From Streptomyces sp. NBC_01353 (GTDB lineage: Bacteria; Actinomycetota; Actinomycetes; Streptomycetales; Streptomycetaceae): a DNA stretch of 64,000 bases. The translations under genes were made by a program, and so were the position numbers. The notes beneath the pieces were generated by a model. The model saw only the letters and a list, made by a program, of their open reading frames with translations. It did no database searches and was not told the DNA's origin. Below, piece after piece: positions 49,418 to 59,083 of this stretch. The number at the start of each line of letters is the position of its first letter. Position 1 is the stretch's first letter. The DNA lies in the NCBI RefSeq assembly GCF_036237275.1, contig NZ_CP108352.1:2294001-2358000 (forward strand), read 5' to 3'.

Positions 49418-51016
49418 TCACACCGCGCCGGCGCCCGTCAGCGCCCTGACCTCGGTCTCCGCGTGCTTGGCCGCGTCCGGCGGCTCGGAGGAGGTGACCG
49501 TGCCGATCCAGCCCGCCAGGAAGCCGAGCGGGATGGAGACCACCCCCGGGTTCTGCAGCGGGAAGACATGGAAGTCGACACCCGGGAAGAGCGCGTCGGG
49601 GCTACCGGATACGACCGGCGACAGGACGACCAGCAGGACGGCCGGGATCAGCCCTCCGTACACCGACCACACGGCGCCGCGCGTGGTGAACTTCCGCCAG
49701 AAGAGCGAGTAGAGCAGCACCGGGAGGTTGGCGGAGGCGGCGACCGCGAACGCGAGTCCTACCAGGAACGCCACGTTGAGGTCCCGGGCGAGCAGCCCGA
49801 GCCCGATCGCGGCCACACCGATGCCCGCGGCGGCCAGGCGTGCCACCGTCACCTCGCTGTACTGCTTCCCATGCGCGTTGCGGCGACGCAGCGAGGCGTA
49901 CAGATCATGGGCCACGGAGGCGGAGGAGGCGAGCGTGATACCGGCGACGACAGCCAGGATCGTCGCGAAGGCGATGGCGGCGACGATCGCGAAGAGCACG
50001 GTGCCGCCGGTCGACCCCGCTCCGCCGCCGAGGTCGAGGGCGAGGAGCGGCACGGCGGTGTTCCCGGCGGCGTTGGAGGCGCGGACGGCGTCGGGGCCGA
50101 TGATCGCGGCCGCGCCGAAGCCGAGGACGATCGTCATCAGATAGAAGCCGCCGATGAGCCCGATGGCCCAGACGACCGAACGGCGGGCCGCCCGCGCGGT
50201 GGGCACGGTGTAGAAGCGGGAGAGGATGTGCGGCAGACCCGCGGTACCCAGGACGAGCGCGATGCCGAGGCTGATGAAGTCGAGGCGCGCGGTCCACTCT
50301 CCGCCGTAGCGCAGTCCCGGTGCGAGGAAGTCCCGTCCGTGCCCGCTGCGCTCGGCGGCGGCGGTGAGCAGCTGGTTGAAGTCGCCGTGGAAGCGGAGCA
50401 GGACGAGCACGGTGAGGGCGATCGTGCCGGCCATGAGGAGCACCGCTTTGACGATCTGAATCCAGGTGGTCGCGCGCATCCCGCCCAGTGACACATAGAT
50501 CACCATCAGGGCGCCGACGCCGATCACGGTCCAGGAGCGGGCCGCCTCGCTCGTACCGCCGAGGAGGAGGGCGACCAGGCTGCCGGCTCCCACCATCTGG
50601 GCCACCAGGTAGAGCACGGAGACGGTGACGGAGGACGTTCCGGCGGCGATACGGACCGGGCGTTCCGCCATCCGGGCGGCGACGACGTCGGCGAGCGTGA
50701 ACCGGCCGCAGTTGCGCACCAGTTCGGCGACCAGGAGGAGCACGACCAGCCAGGCGACGAGGAAGCCGACGGAGTACAGCATCCCGTCGTAGCCGAAGAG
50801 CGCGATGAGGCCCGAGATGCCGAGGAAGGAGGCGGCGGACATGTAGTCGCCGGCGATGGCGAAACCGTTCTCCATGGGCGAGAACAGTCGTCCTCCGGCG
50901 TAGAACTCCTCCGCGGAGCCGTGCCGGTCACGGCTCACCCAGGTGGTGATCCCCAGCGTCACCGCGATGAACGCGCTGAACAGCAGCAGTGCGAGCGTCT
51001 GATGGTCGTCGGTCAC
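49418..51016 (-). CDS. Sodium:solute symporter, cation/acetate (ActP-like) type
   Basis: A 532-residue SSS-family carrier with ~13 helices. Features that match ActP/MctC are the first-loop EEFYAGGR, the GDYMSAASFLGISG helix with the Na+ site, and YTVPTARAARRSV. It imports acetate or related monocarboxylates (pyruvate, propionate) with Na+ or H+. GTG 51016 overlaps the stop of the DUF485 gene by 4 bp, the usual arrangement for this transporter. The NarL-type two-component genes upstream on the same strand may control it. Confidence 0.92.
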   Translation of the reverse strand: MTDDHQTLALLLFSAFIAVTLGITTWVSRDRHGSAEEFYAGGRLFSPMENGFAIAGDYMSAASFLGISGLIALFGYDGMLYSVGFLVAWLVVLLLVAELVRNCGRFTLADVVAARMAERPVRIAAGTSSVTVSVLYLVAQMVGAGSLVALLLGGTSEAARSWTVIGVGALMVIYVSLGGMRATTWIQIVKAVLLMAGTIALTVLVLLRFHGDFNQLLTAAAERSGHGRDFLAPGLRYGGEWTARLDFISLGIALVLGTAGLPHILSRFYTVPTARAARRSVVWAIGLIGGFYLMTIVLGFGAAAIIGPDAVRASNAAGNTAVPLLALDLGGGAGSTGGTVLFAIVAAIAFATILAVVAGITLASSASVAHDLYASLRRRNAHGKQYSEVTVARLAAAGIGVAAIGLGLLARDLNVAFLVGLAFAVAASANLPVLLYSLFWRKFTTRGAVWSVYGGLIPAVLLVVLSPVVSGSPDALFPGVDFHVFPLQNPGVVSIPLGFLAGWIGTVTSSEPPDAAKHAETEVRALTGAGAV

Positions 51017-51528
51017 CGCCGGCCCCCTCGCGTCATCTCCTGTGCGCGCGTTTCGTCGTACACGGTCCAGCGCAGTTCCAGCGCCGCCCGGTCCCGGCGC
51101 AACCGGGCGTGCCGGGCATAGGCCCAGGTCAGCAGGAAGGTGGTGAGGAACTGGCCGAGTCCGGCGACCATCGCCACATTCACCGCGCCGGCGACCGGCC
51201 GGGCCATCAGTCCGGGCGCCACGGTCGCGGCCACGACATAGGCGAGGTACCAGAGGAGGAAGCCGAGGGTGGCGGGGATCACGAACCGCCGGTAGCGGCT
51301 GCGTACTTCCTGGAAGGCGGGGCTGCGCTGGACCGCCAGATAGATGTCGGCAGCGCTGTGGGCCGGCTGCTGTCGCGGAACGGTTCCGGGCATCGGTGCG
51401 CTGTGCGCCGAGGCACCGGCCGCCGGCGTCTCGGTCTCGGCCGCCTCACCCCAACCGGCGGCCAGTGCGTCGTACCAGGGGTCGTCGATCCGCACTGCCG
51501 GGAGGCCCGGCCCTTCGTGCTTCTCCAC
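51013..51528 (-). CDS. DUF485 membrane protein, partner of the symporter
   Basis: A 171-residue protein whose C-terminal ~100 residues are DUF485 (EVRSRYRRFVIPATLGFLLW, then two TM helices ~88-108 and ~122-142). Actinobacterial members have an extra acidic N-terminus like the ~65 residues here. DUF485 genes nearly always precede actP-type symporters; the protein is presumed to assist the carrier. GTG 51528 with AAGGAG nine bases upstream; a TTG at 51573 is possible. Ends in a GTGA overlap with the symporter. Confidence 0.87.
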   Translation of the reverse strand: MEKHEGPGLPAVRIDDPWYDALAAGWGEAAETETPAAGASAHSAPMPGTVPRQQPAHSAADIYLAVQRSPAFQEVRSRYRRFVIPATLGFLLWYLAYVVAATVAPGLMARPVAGAVNVAMVAGLGQFLTTFLLTWAYARHARLRRDRAALELRWTVYDETRAQEMTRGGRR

Positions 51529-51626
51529 CGGTGAACTCTCCTTGTCAGCGAACCGTTTCGGCCGCGTGCCCAAGGATGGACAGAGCGGGAAGATCCAGGA
51601 CTCTTCTCCCTCCGCTCTTCACCCCA

Positions 51627-52385
51627 TCAGGTGACGGTTTCGCCAGGTGGTGCCACGAGCCCGTGCTGATATGCGTACCGGACGGCCTGAACCCGGTCGC
51701 GCACCCCGATCTTGGCGAAGAGGTTGTTGATGTGCGTCTTGACGGTCGCCGTGGAGATGCCGAGCCGGCGGGCGATCTCCTGGTTGGAGAGCCCGTCCGC
51801 GACCAGACCGAGCACTTCGGTCTCGCGCTCGGTGAGTCCGTCGGGCTGCGACTCGCCATGCTGCGGACCTCGCCATCCGTCCTGCGCCGCCTCGGCCGGC
51901 CGTCCACGGGACGGTGAGCGCCCCTGAGGCTGGGCCATCAGCTGTTCCAGGAGCCTCCGTTGGACGGCGGGGGCGAGCCCGGCACGTCCGTCGAGCACGT
52001 CATGGACGGCCCGTACGATCTCCTCCCCGCCCGCGTCCTTGGTGAGATAGCCGCGGGCACCGGCACGGAGTGCCGGGAAGAGCGAGTCGTCGTCGGCGTA
52101 GGTGGTCAGTACGACGACTTCGGTGCCCGGATGCTCGGAGCGGATGCGCCGGGTCGCCTCCACCCCGTCGCACCGCGGCATCCGCAGGTCCATCAGCACC
52201 ACATCAGGGGCGAGTTCCGCGGTCAGTGCGATGGCCTCTTCGCCGTCCCTGGCGGCTCCTACGACCTCGATGCCGGGCAGCAGTCCAAGGACGAGCACGA
52301 TGCCCTCGCGCACCATGGACTGATCGTCGGCCACGATCACACGCGCGACCCGGCCGTTGTCGTGCTGCGCGTTACGACCGCTCAT
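51627..52385 (-). CDS. NarL/LuxR-family response regulator
   Basis: A 252-residue regulator: receiver with D66 (VVLMDLRMP) and K117-type lysine in YLTKDAGG, a linker rich in Gln/Arg/Ser (~150-180), and a GerE-type HTH (LTERETEVLGLVADGLSNQEIARRLGIS). ATG 52385 overlaps the kinase stop (ATGA). It starts a short operon that may include the DUF485-symporter genes 98 bp downstream. Confidence 0.93.
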   Translation of the reverse strand: MSGRNAQHDNGRVARVIVADDQSMVREGIVLVLGLLPGIEVVGAARDGEEAIALTAELAPDVVLMDLRMPRCDGVEATRRIRSEHPGTEVVVLTTYADDDSLFPALRAGARGYLTKDAGGEEIVRAVHDVLDGRAGLAPAVQRRLLEQLMAQPQGRSPSRGRPAEAAQDGWRGPQHGESQPDGLTERETEVLGLVADGLSNQEIARRLGISTATVKTHINNLFAKIGVRDRVQAVRYAYQHGLVAPPGETVT

Positions 52386-53554
52386 GCCGGCACCCTCAGC
52401 CGCACCGCAAATCCTTCGCCCTCGGGGCCGGCCTCCAGCGTGCCGCCCAGGAGTTCGGCGCGCTCCCTCATTCCGAGGAGGCCGTAACCGGAGCCCGAAC
52501 CGCTCAGCCCCGCGCCCTCGGCATCCCCGGCCGCACCCGAGTCCCGTATCTCCAGGGCGATCTCCCCCGTCTCGTAGGCGAGCCGGAGCCGCGTCCTGGC
52601 CCCTGGCGCGTGTTTGCGTACGTTGGTGAGGGCTTCCTGGGCCACTCTCCGTACCGCCTGTGAGGCCTCCGCCGGAAGGGGCCTGCGCTCACCGACCACC
52701 TCGACCTCGGCCCGGCCCCCGCGGGCCAGCTCCCGCAGATAGTCCTCGACGGGCACCATGTCGCCGCGGAGCGCGGAGAGTGCGTGCCGGGTCTCGGCGA
52801 GCCCCTCGCGAGCCATGGACCGGGCGGCGGCCACCCGCTCGAGGACGTCCTCCCGCCGAGCGCCGGCCTCTATCTGCAGCCGCGCGGCCTCCAGGTGCAC
52901 CATCTGCGCGGAGAGGCTGTGCGCCAGCACGTCATGGATCTCGCGGGCGATCCTGGCCCGCTCGGTCAGCGCCGCGGAAGCGGCCTCTGCCTCACGGGCG
53001 GCCCGCTCCTGCGCCAGCAGCCGGAACCCTGCGCTGCGGGCCTGTGCGTCCAGGCGAAGGGAATACCCGGTGAGCAGCACGGCGGCCGTGGTCACTCCGG
53101 CTCCCAGAAACCCGGTCTCGTCCGCGTCGACGAAGCCTCCGGCGAGGACGAGCACCGTGACCAGGGCGACGAGCAGCGGGAGTCGCTCCATCGCCGTGAC
53201 CGAGACGACGATCCAGATCAGCGTCGCGGAGACGTGGGCGCCGGCGGCATGGGCGCCGAGCCCGACTGCGGCCACGAGGGCGAGCAGCCCGAGCGACCGT
53301 GAGAGCTGATGGGCGACGGTCGTGGCGTGATAGGCGACGACCGCGGCCACGCAGAGGGCGAGACCGAGCGGGGGCAGGGCCCCGTACCAGCCGGGGAAGG
53401 CTCCCGAGCTGTACGCGCTCGCCACGATCCATGAACAGATCGCGCTGAGCAGCAGACCGTCGATCACGAGGCGGCCGCGTGGCACGCCGACCCGGGTCAG
53501 CGCCTCGGGCGCGGGCCACACGAGCCATCGCTTGGTCGCCCTGCTGTCGTACAC
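52382..53554 (-). CDS. NarL-type sensor histidine kinase
   Basis: A 390-residue kinase with five to six TM helices (~30-165) and no large outer domain, a HisKA_3 dimer domain with H207 (RIAREIHDVLAHSLSAQ) and a HATPase (QEALTNVRKHAPG; GYGLLGMRERAELLGG). Membrane-embedded sensors of this kind detect cell-envelope or membrane-soluble signals. GTG 53554 has GGAGGGGG upstream. Pairs with the following LuxR-type regulator. Confidence 0.92.
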   Translation of the reverse strand: MYDSRATKRWLVWPAPEALTRVGVPRGRLVIDGLLLSAICSWIVASAYSSGAFPGWYGALPPLGLALCVAAVVAYHATTVAHQLSRSLGLLALVAAVGLGAHAAGAHVSATLIWIVVSVTAMERLPLLVALVTVLVLAGGFVDADETGFLGAGVTTAAVLLTGYSLRLDAQARSAGFRLLAQERAAREAEAASAALTERARIAREIHDVLAHSLSAQMVHLEAARLQIEAGARREDVLERVAAARSMAREGLAETRHALSALRGDMVPVEDYLRELARGGRAEVEVVGERRPLPAEASQAVRRVAQEALTNVRKHAPGARTRLRLAYETGEIALEIRDSGAAGDAEGAGLSGSGSGYGLLGMRERAELLGGTLEAGPEGEGFAVRLRVPA

Positions 53555-53611
53555 GTCCGTCCCCCTCCGTCGCTTCGATGCTACGGAGGGGGGACGCGTC
53601 TGTGATCGCCT

Positions 53612-53641
53612 CAGGGGTGGAACTCGGCGGCTCCACCCCTG
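53612..53641 (-). terminator. Hairpin terminator of parE
   Basis: 10-bp stem CAGGGGTGGA with TCCACCCCTG (53612-53621 with 53632-53641), 28 bp past the parE stop and before the kinase start. Confidence 0.75.
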
Positions 53642-53668
53642 GGTGGACAGTCAGCCGGCCGAGCCGGG

Positions 53669-55786
53669 CTAGGCGTCGATCCGCGAGCGGTCGAGCGTCG
53701 CCGCGGAGCTGGTGATGAACTCCTTGCGGGGAGCCACGTCGTTGCCCATGAGCAGGTCGAAGACATGCTCGGCCGACTCCAGGTCGCCGATGTTGATCCG
53801 GCGCAGGGTCCGGTGACGTGGGTCCATCGTCGTCTCCGCCAGCTGGTCGGCGTCCATCTCGCCGAGACCCTTGTAGCGCTGGATGGCGTCCTTGAAGCGG
53901 ACGCCCTTGCGCTGGAACTCGAGCAGGGTCTGACGCAGCTCGTTGTCCGAGTACGTGTAGACGTACTTGTCCTGGCCCTTCTTGGGCTGGACGAGCTCGA
54001 TGCGGTGCAGGGGCGGCACGGCGGCGAAGACCCGACCGGCCTCGACCATCGGGCGCATGTAGCGCTGGAAGAGGGTCAGCAGCAGGCAGCGGATGTGCGC
54101 GCCGTCGACGTCGGCGTCGACGAGGAGGACGATCTTGCCGTAGCGGGCGGCGTCGATGTCGAACGTGCGGCCCGAGCCGGCTCCTATGACCTGGATGATC
54201 GCTCCGCACTCGGCGTTCTTGAGCATGTCCGAGACGGAGGACTTCTGGACGTTGAGGATCTTGCCGCGGATCGGCAGCAGGGCCTGGAACTCGCTGTTCC
54301 GGGCGAGCTTGGCGGTGCCGAGCGCTGAGTCTCCCTCGACGATGAAGAGCTCGCTGCGCTCCACGTCGTCGCTGCGGCAGTCGGCGAGCTTGGCCGGCAG
54401 CGAGGAGGACTCCAGCGCGGTCTTACGGCGCTGCGCCTCCTTGTGCTGGCGGGCGGCGATACGGGTCCTGGCGGCCGCCACGGTCTTGTCCAGGACGGCC
54501 CGGGCCTGGGCCTTGGCGTCACGCTTGGTGGACGTCAGGAAGGCCTTCAGCTCCTTGGCGACCACGTTGGCGACGATCCTGCGGGCGGCCGAGGTGCCGA
54601 GCACCTCCTTGGTCTGGCCCTCGAACTGCGGCTCGGCGAGCCGGACCGTCACGACGGCCGTGAGCCCCTCCAGGGCGTCGTCCTTGACGATGTCGTCCTC
54701 GGCGACGCGCAGCATCTTGGCGGAGCGCAGGACCTCGTTGACCGTCTTGGTGATGGCCTGGTCGAAGCCGGAGACGTGGGTGCCGCCCTTGGGCGTGGCG
54801 ATGATGTTGACGAAGGACTTGACCGTGCTGTCGTAGCCGGTGCCCCAGCGCAGCGCGACGTCGACGCCCAGCTCACGGGTGACCTCGGTGGGGGTCATGT
54901 GGCCACGGTCGTCGAGGACCGGGACGGTCTCCTTGAAGGTGCCCGTGCCCGTCAGCCGCTGGACGTCGCAGACGGCCTTGTCCTGGGCGAGGAACTCGCA
55001 GAACTCGCTGATGCCACCGTCGAAGCGGAAGGTCTCCTCGCTCTTGCCCACACCGTCCAGGTCGCGCTCGTCGCGGACCACGATGGTCAGGCCGGGCACC
55101 AGGAAGGCGGTCTGGCGGGCGCGCTGGTGGAGCGTCTCCAGGGAGAGCTTGGCGTCCTTGAGGAAGATCTGGCGGTCGGCCCAGTACCGCACGCGGGTGC
55201 CGGTGCGGGTCTTCGGGACGCGCTTGCCCTTCAGCAGCCCGTTGGCCGGGTCGAAGGGGCTGTCGGGACCCTGCTCGGTGAAGATGCCGGGCACGCCGCG
55301 GCGGAAGCTGATCGAGTGCGTGGCGCTGTTCCGGTCGACCTCGACGTCGAGCCGGGCCGACAGCGCGTTCACCACGGAGGCGCCCACGCCGTGCAGACCG
55401 CCGGAGGCCGCGTACGAGCCACCGCCGAACTTCCCGCCGGCGTGCAGCTTGGTCATGACGACCTCGACTCCGGAGAGCCCGGTCTTAGGCTCGACGTCGA
55501 CCGGGATACCCCGGCCGTTGTCCTGCACCTCGACGGAGCCGTCGTCGTGGAGGATCACGTCGATGCGGTCGCAGTAGCCGCCGAGGGCCTCGTCGACCGA
55601 GTTGTCGATGATCTCCCAGATGCAGTGCATCAGGCCGCGGCTGTCGGTGGACCCGATGTACATGCCGGGGCGCTTGCGGACCGCTTCGAGCCCTTCGAGT
55701 ACGAGCAGGTGCCGCGCGGTGTAGTTGGAACCGTCACGGTCTGCGGTCAGCAGCGCACTGGACGGCACGGACGTTTCGGCGGTCAC
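53669..55786 (-). CDS. parE: DNA topoisomerase IV subunit B
   Basis: A 705-residue ATPase subunit of topoisomerase IV. GHKL motifs are EIIDNSVDEALGG, DNGRGIPV and GGLHGVGASVVNALS; the TOPRIM motifs are EGDSALGTAK and DADVDGAHIRCLLLT. GTG 55786 (TAETSVPS) is preceded by GAGGAG nine bases upstream; longer readings upstream lack conservation. Position next to a trypsin-like protease and hrdB identifies it as ParE rather than GyrB, which in Streptomyces is at oriC. Confidence 0.95.
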   Translation of the reverse strand: MTAETSVPSSALLTADRDGSNYTARHLLVLEGLEAVRKRPGMYIGSTDSRGLMHCIWEIIDNSVDEALGGYCDRIDVILHDDGSVEVQDNGRGIPVDVEPKTGLSGVEVVMTKLHAGGKFGGGSYAASGGLHGVGASVVNALSARLDVEVDRNSATHSISFRRGVPGIFTEQGPDSPFDPANGLLKGKRVPKTRTGTRVRYWADRQIFLKDAKLSLETLHQRARQTAFLVPGLTIVVRDERDLDGVGKSEETFRFDGGISEFCEFLAQDKAVCDVQRLTGTGTFKETVPVLDDRGHMTPTEVTRELGVDVALRWGTGYDSTVKSFVNIIATPKGGTHVSGFDQAITKTVNEVLRSAKMLRVAEDDIVKDDALEGLTAVVTVRLAEPQFEGQTKEVLGTSAARRIVANVVAKELKAFLTSTKRDAKAQARAVLDKTVAAARTRIAARQHKEAQRRKTALESSSLPAKLADCRSDDVERSELFIVEGDSALGTAKLARNSEFQALLPIRGKILNVQKSSVSDMLKNAECGAIIQVIGAGSGRTFDIDAARYGKIVLLVDADVDGAHIRCLLLTLFQRYMRPMVEAGRVFAAVPPLHRIELVQPKKGQDKYVYTYSDNELRQTLLEFQRKGVRFKDAIQRYKGLGEMDADQLAETTMDPRHRTLRRINIGDLESAEHVFDLLMGNDVAPRKEFITSSAATLDRSRIDA

Positions 55787-56219
55787 GCGGTTCGCTCCTC
55801 GCTGAATTTGAAAACTGGCCCGGTGGGGTAAGGCCCGGCGTCGTTCACCGGTCTGAGGGTACCGATGCCTGGTAGAGCCGTTGTCACGCCACCCTCCCTG
55901 ATTTCTCATGCTAGTCCAGAGTCGCATGAGTGTTCGATCCCTCGATGGGGTGACGTGAACATCACGTTCCCTTCCAGGCATGAACCATTTAGGCTCCGGG
56001 CACGTCCTCATGAACAACCGGCAACCCAGCCGGGAGGACGGACCGAGACAAGCAATGCGAAATCCGTAGAGCGACGCAATACGGCTCATTCGCCGCCAAC
56101 CGGCAGCAGACAGCCACCTCGGGAAGAAGTTTCGAGGAAAAGCCACGAGCGGGAACGTTTTCGGCCTGGTTGGATGTTGACCCTGGTACGACAGCTCGTC
56201 GAGCTAGAGAAGAGGCGAC
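55787..56219. promoter_or_regulatory. Divergent control region, parE / DUF7455
   Basis: 433 bp with several symmetric elements: CTCATGC/GCATGAG arms (55905-55911, 55924-55930), the near-perfect palindrome ACGTGA-ACA-TCACGT (55953-55967) and CGTCCTC/GAGGACG arms (56003-56009, 56034-56040). The frame across 55865-56263 is open but has no recognisable product and a poor codon pattern. The palindrome at 55953 is the best operator candidate. Confidence 0.5.
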
Positions 56220-56450
56220 GTGACTACTGTTCTGACCCCCGCGAGCCCCCTGACGGCCGCTGACCGCTGCGACCGCTGCGGCGCCCAGGCGTACGTGCGC
56301 GTCGTCCTGACCAGCGGCGGTGACTTGCTCTTCTGTGCCCACCACGGGCGCAAGTTCGAGCCGGAACTCAAGAAGATCGCCGCGGAAATACAGGATGAGA
56401 CGGACCGGCTCACCGACGTGCCGGCCAAGGCAGTAGACGAGGACCGCTGA
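56220..56450 (+). CDS. DUF7455 small zinc-finger-like protein
   Basis: A 76-residue protein conserved in actinobacteria. CDRCGAQAYVRV followed by FCAHHGRKF gives a CxxC...CxxH arrangement likely to bind zinc; the rest is an acidic helix. Function unknown. GTG 56220 has GAGG upstream. Single-gene unit followed by two stacked terminators. Confidence 0.9.
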   Translation: MTTVLTPASPLTAADRCDRCGAQAYVRVVLTSGGDLLFCAHHGRKFEPELKKIAAEIQDETDRLTDVPAKAVDEDR

Positions 56451-56495
56451 CACCTCGCATCCACGACGAGCCAAGGGCCGGTCGCTGACCGGACG

Positions 56496-56578
56496 ACGGG
56501 CGGCCACCCCCGCAGTCAAGGGGGGTGGCCGCCCGTCCGCGCGCCGAGGCCCGAGTCCCGCTCGGGCCTCGGCGCGCG
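56496..56578. terminator. Two stacked hairpin terminators
   Basis: First hairpin: 16-bp perfect stem (56496-56511 with 56521-56536), 9-nt loop. Second: 18-bp perfect stem (56538-56555 with 56561-56578), 5-nt loop. They separate the convergent DUF7455 and protease genes. Confidence 0.85.
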
Positions 56579-56584
56579 TGCCGC

Positions 56585-57403
56585 TCAGAGGTTCGTCGGC
56601 AGAACCGCCGAGACCCGGGTGTAGACACCCGGATTCTCGGCCTGACCGCAACCGCTGCCCCAGGACACCAGCCCGATGAGCCGCCCCGCGGCCACCAGCG
56701 GCCCCCCACTGTCCCCCTGGCAGGCGTCCCTGCCGCCCTGCGGGTCACCGGCGCACAGCATCGTCTCGCCCCGGTACGAGGCTCCGAAGCCGCCTGGATA
56801 CGCCCGCTCGCACGCCGTGTCGGGCAACACCTGGACGCGCGCCGAGCGCAGCGTCGAGGCATAGGTGCCGTTGCCCGTGGTGTCCCCCCATCCATAGACG
56901 TCCGCCGCCACCCCCGGAACCTCGGCCGCGTCGCCCGGGCGGGCCGCCTCGATCACATAGGACTGCGGCAGCGCGGTCTCCAGTGTCAGCACGGCCAGAT
57001 CGTTGGCGTTGGTCGTGGGGTCGTACTCCGGACTGGTCCAGGTGCCGGAGATCCGGATCTCGTGTCCACCCTGACCGCTGAGGGCGCTGCGGCCCGCGAT
57101 GACCTTGAGGTCGGGAAGATCCGAGGGCTCGCCGCCCAGGACCTCCCTGCCGAGGCAGTGTGCCGCGGTGAGCACGCGGGTGGGCGCGACGACCACGCCT
57201 CCGCAGAACTGCCCCGCACGCGTACCTCCGAACCGGTCACGGCTGGAGAGCGCCACGACCCACGGGGCCTCCGCGATCTTCACGGGCTGCCCTCCGACGA
57301 CGACACTGTCGGCGGCCGCGGGCGTAGCGGCGGCGAACGGGCCCGCCGCCGCCGAGATCAGGCCCAGGGCAGTGGTCACTGCTCGGGCGAAGGGGCGACG
57401 CAT
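56585..57403 (-). CDS. Secreted trypsin-like serine protease
   Basis: A 272-residue S1A protease. Signal peptide (1-~31, ending TPAAA-DS), short propeptide, then the protease with catalytic H82 (LTAAHC), D135 (NDLAVL) and S232 (GDSGGP). D226, six residues before the Ser, gives a trypsin-like pocket for Arg/Lys. Six cysteines fit three disulfides. ATG 57403. Present at the same place beside parE in S. coelicolor. Transcribed on its own; hrdB upstream has a strong terminator. Confidence 0.94.
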   Translation of the reverse strand: MRRPFARAVTTALGLISAAAGPFAAATPAAADSVVVGGQPVKIAEAPWVVALSSRDRFGGTRAGQFCGGVVVAPTRVLTAAHCLGREVLGGEPSDLPDLKVIAGRSALSGQGGHEIRISGTWTSPEYDPTTNANDLAVLTLETALPQSYVIEAARPGDAAEVPGVAADVYGWGDTTGNGTYASTLRSARVQVLPDTACERAYPGGFGASYRGETMLCAGDPQGGRDACQGDSGGPLVAAGRLIGLVSWGSGCGQAENPGVYTRVSAVLPTNL

Positions 57404-57474
57404 AGAGCCTCCTGACTCTCCGATGATGTCGGTTCACCCAGCGTGGTCCAGGTGTCGCCACACTGCACCCGCGC

Positions 57475-57522
57475 ACGCCGAAGGGCCCGGCTCCCTTTTC
57501 GGAGAACCGGGCCCTTCGGCGT
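57475..57522 (-). terminator. Hairpin terminator of hrdB
   Basis: 16-bp perfect stem (57475-57490 with 57507-57522) continuing into an inner CTCC/GGAG stem, 14 bp past the hrdB stop. Confidence 0.88.
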
Positions 57523-57535
57523 GTACGACCGCGGA

Positions 57536-59083
57536 CTAGTCGAGGTAGTCGCGCAGGACCTGCGAACGGGACGGGTGGCGCAGCTTCGACATCGTCTTGG
57601 ACTCGATCTGGCGGATCCGCTCACGCGTGACGCCGTAGACCTTGCCGATCTCGTCCAGCGTCTTCGGCTGGCCGTCGGTGAGACCGAAGCGCATGGAGAC
57701 CACGCCGGCCTCACGCTCGGAGAGCGTGTCGAGGACGGAGTGCAGCTGCTCCTGGAGGAGCGTGAAGCTGACCGCGTCGGCCGGGACGACCGCCTCGGAG
57801 TCCTCGATGAGGTCACCGAACTCGCTGTCCCCGTCCTCACCCAGCGGGGTGTGGAGGGAGATCGGCTCGCGGCCGTACTTCTGGACCTCGATGACCTTCT
57901 CCGGGGTCATGTCGAGCTCCTTGGCCAGCTCCTCCGGGGTGGGCTCACGGCCCAGGTCCTGGAGCATCTGGCGCTGGACGCGCGCGAGCTTGTTGATGAC
58001 CTCGACCATGTGCACCGGGATACGGATGGTGCGGGCCTGGTCGGCCATGGCGCGGGTGATCGCCTGACGGATCCACCAGGTGGCGTACGTGGAGAACTTG
58101 TAGCCCTTGGTGTAGTCGAACTTCTCGACGGCGCGGATCAGACCCAGGTTGCCCTCCTGGATCAGGTCCAGGAAGAGCATTCCGCGGCCGGTGTAGCGCT
58201 TGGCCAGCGAGACCACCAGTCGGAGGTTGGCCTCCAGAAGGTGGTTCTTGGCGCGGCGGCCGTCCTCGGCGATGATCTCCAGCTCGCGCTTGAGCTTGGG
58301 CGCCAGCTTGTCGGAGTTGGCCAGCTTGTCCTCGGCGAACAGACCGGCCTCGATGCGCTTGGCGAGCTCGACCTCCTGCTCGGCGTTGAGCAGCGGGACC
58401 TTGCCGATCTGCTTCAGGTAGTCCTTGACCGGGTCGGCGGTGGCACCGGCGACCGCGACCTGCTGCGCCGGAGCGTCGTCCTCGTCCTCGTCGGACAGGA
58501 CGAAGCCCTTGTTCTCGCCCTCGGCCTCTTCGTCCTCGCCCTTGCCGGGCGCGGCGTCGTCGAGCAGCTCCTCGCCCTCGACGGCCTCGTCGGCGTCCTT
58601 CTTGGCGGCGGTCTTCTTGGCCGTCGTCTTCTTGGCGGTGGCCTTCTTCGCCACCGTCTTCTTGGCCGCGGTCTTCTTCGCGGCCGCCTTCTTGGCCGGC
58701 GCTCCGGCCTCGTCGGCCGGGTCCGCGCTCTCTGCCGCCTCGGCCGCCGTGGCGGCCGAGACGGACTTCGTCACGGTCGTCTTGGCGGTGACGGTCTTGG
58801 TGGCGGTGCGCTTGGCCGGGCTCTTCGCTGCGACGCTCTTGCGGGCGCGCTTCGGCGACTCCGCTGCACTGACCATCAGCGTCACACCCTCTTCCTCGAG
58901 GATCTGGTTGAGGCTGCGCAGAACATTCTTCCACTGGGTTGGCGGAATCTGGTCAGCCTCGAAGGCCCGACGCACGTCATCGCCGGCGATCTGCCCATCA
59001 GCCTTTCCCCGCTCGATGAGCGCCATCACAGACTCGGACTCGGCGATCTCCGGCGGGAGCGTACGGGATGTGCTGGCCGACAC
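57536..59083 (-). CDS. hrdB: Principal RNA polymerase sigma factor HrdB
   Basis: A 515-residue group 1 sigma-70 factor, essential in Streptomyces. The N-terminal region 1.1-like part ([18 protein letters not shown]) is followed by a long Lys/Ala repeat segment (~90-165, [18 protein letters not shown]) and acidic stretch (~165-200). Then come region 1.2/2 with [16 protein letters not shown], the core-binding and -10 region [18 protein letters not shown], region 3, and region 4 HTH ending [19 protein letters not shown] 59083 ([11 protein letters not shown]) matches the S. coelicolor start. Only the repeat segment differs notably from relatives. Confidence 0.97.
   Translation of the reverse strand: MSASTSRTLPPEIAESESVMALIERGKADGQIAGDDVRRAFEADQIPPTQWKNVLRSLNQILEEEGVTLMVSAAESPKRARKSVAAKSPAKRTATKTVTAKTTVTKSVSAATAAEAAESADPADEAGAPAKKAAAKKTAAKKTVAKKATAKKTTAKKTAAKKDADEAVEGEELLDDAAPGKGEDEEAEGENKGFVLSDEDEDDAPAQQVAVAGATADPVKDYLKQIGKVPLLNAEQEVELAKRIEAGLFAEDKLANSDKLAPKLKRELEIIAEDGRRAKNHLLEANLRLVVSLAKRYTGRGMLFLDLIQEGNLGLIRAVEKFDYTKGYKFSTYATWWIRQAITRAMADQARTIRIPVHMVEVINKLARVQRQMLQDLGREPTPEELAKELDMTPEKVIEVQKYGREPISLHTPLGEDGDSEFGDLIEDSEAVVPADAVSFTLLQEQLHSVLDTLSEREAGVVSMRFGLTDGQPKTLDEIGKVYGVTRERIRQIESKTMSKLRHPSRSQVLRDYLD

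Noticed and set aside
55865-56263. 132-codon plus-strand frame in the parE/DUF7455 interval
   Set aside because: Arg/Pro/Ser-rich, no ribosome site, overlaps the start of DUF7455 and contains the palindromes; better read as a control region.
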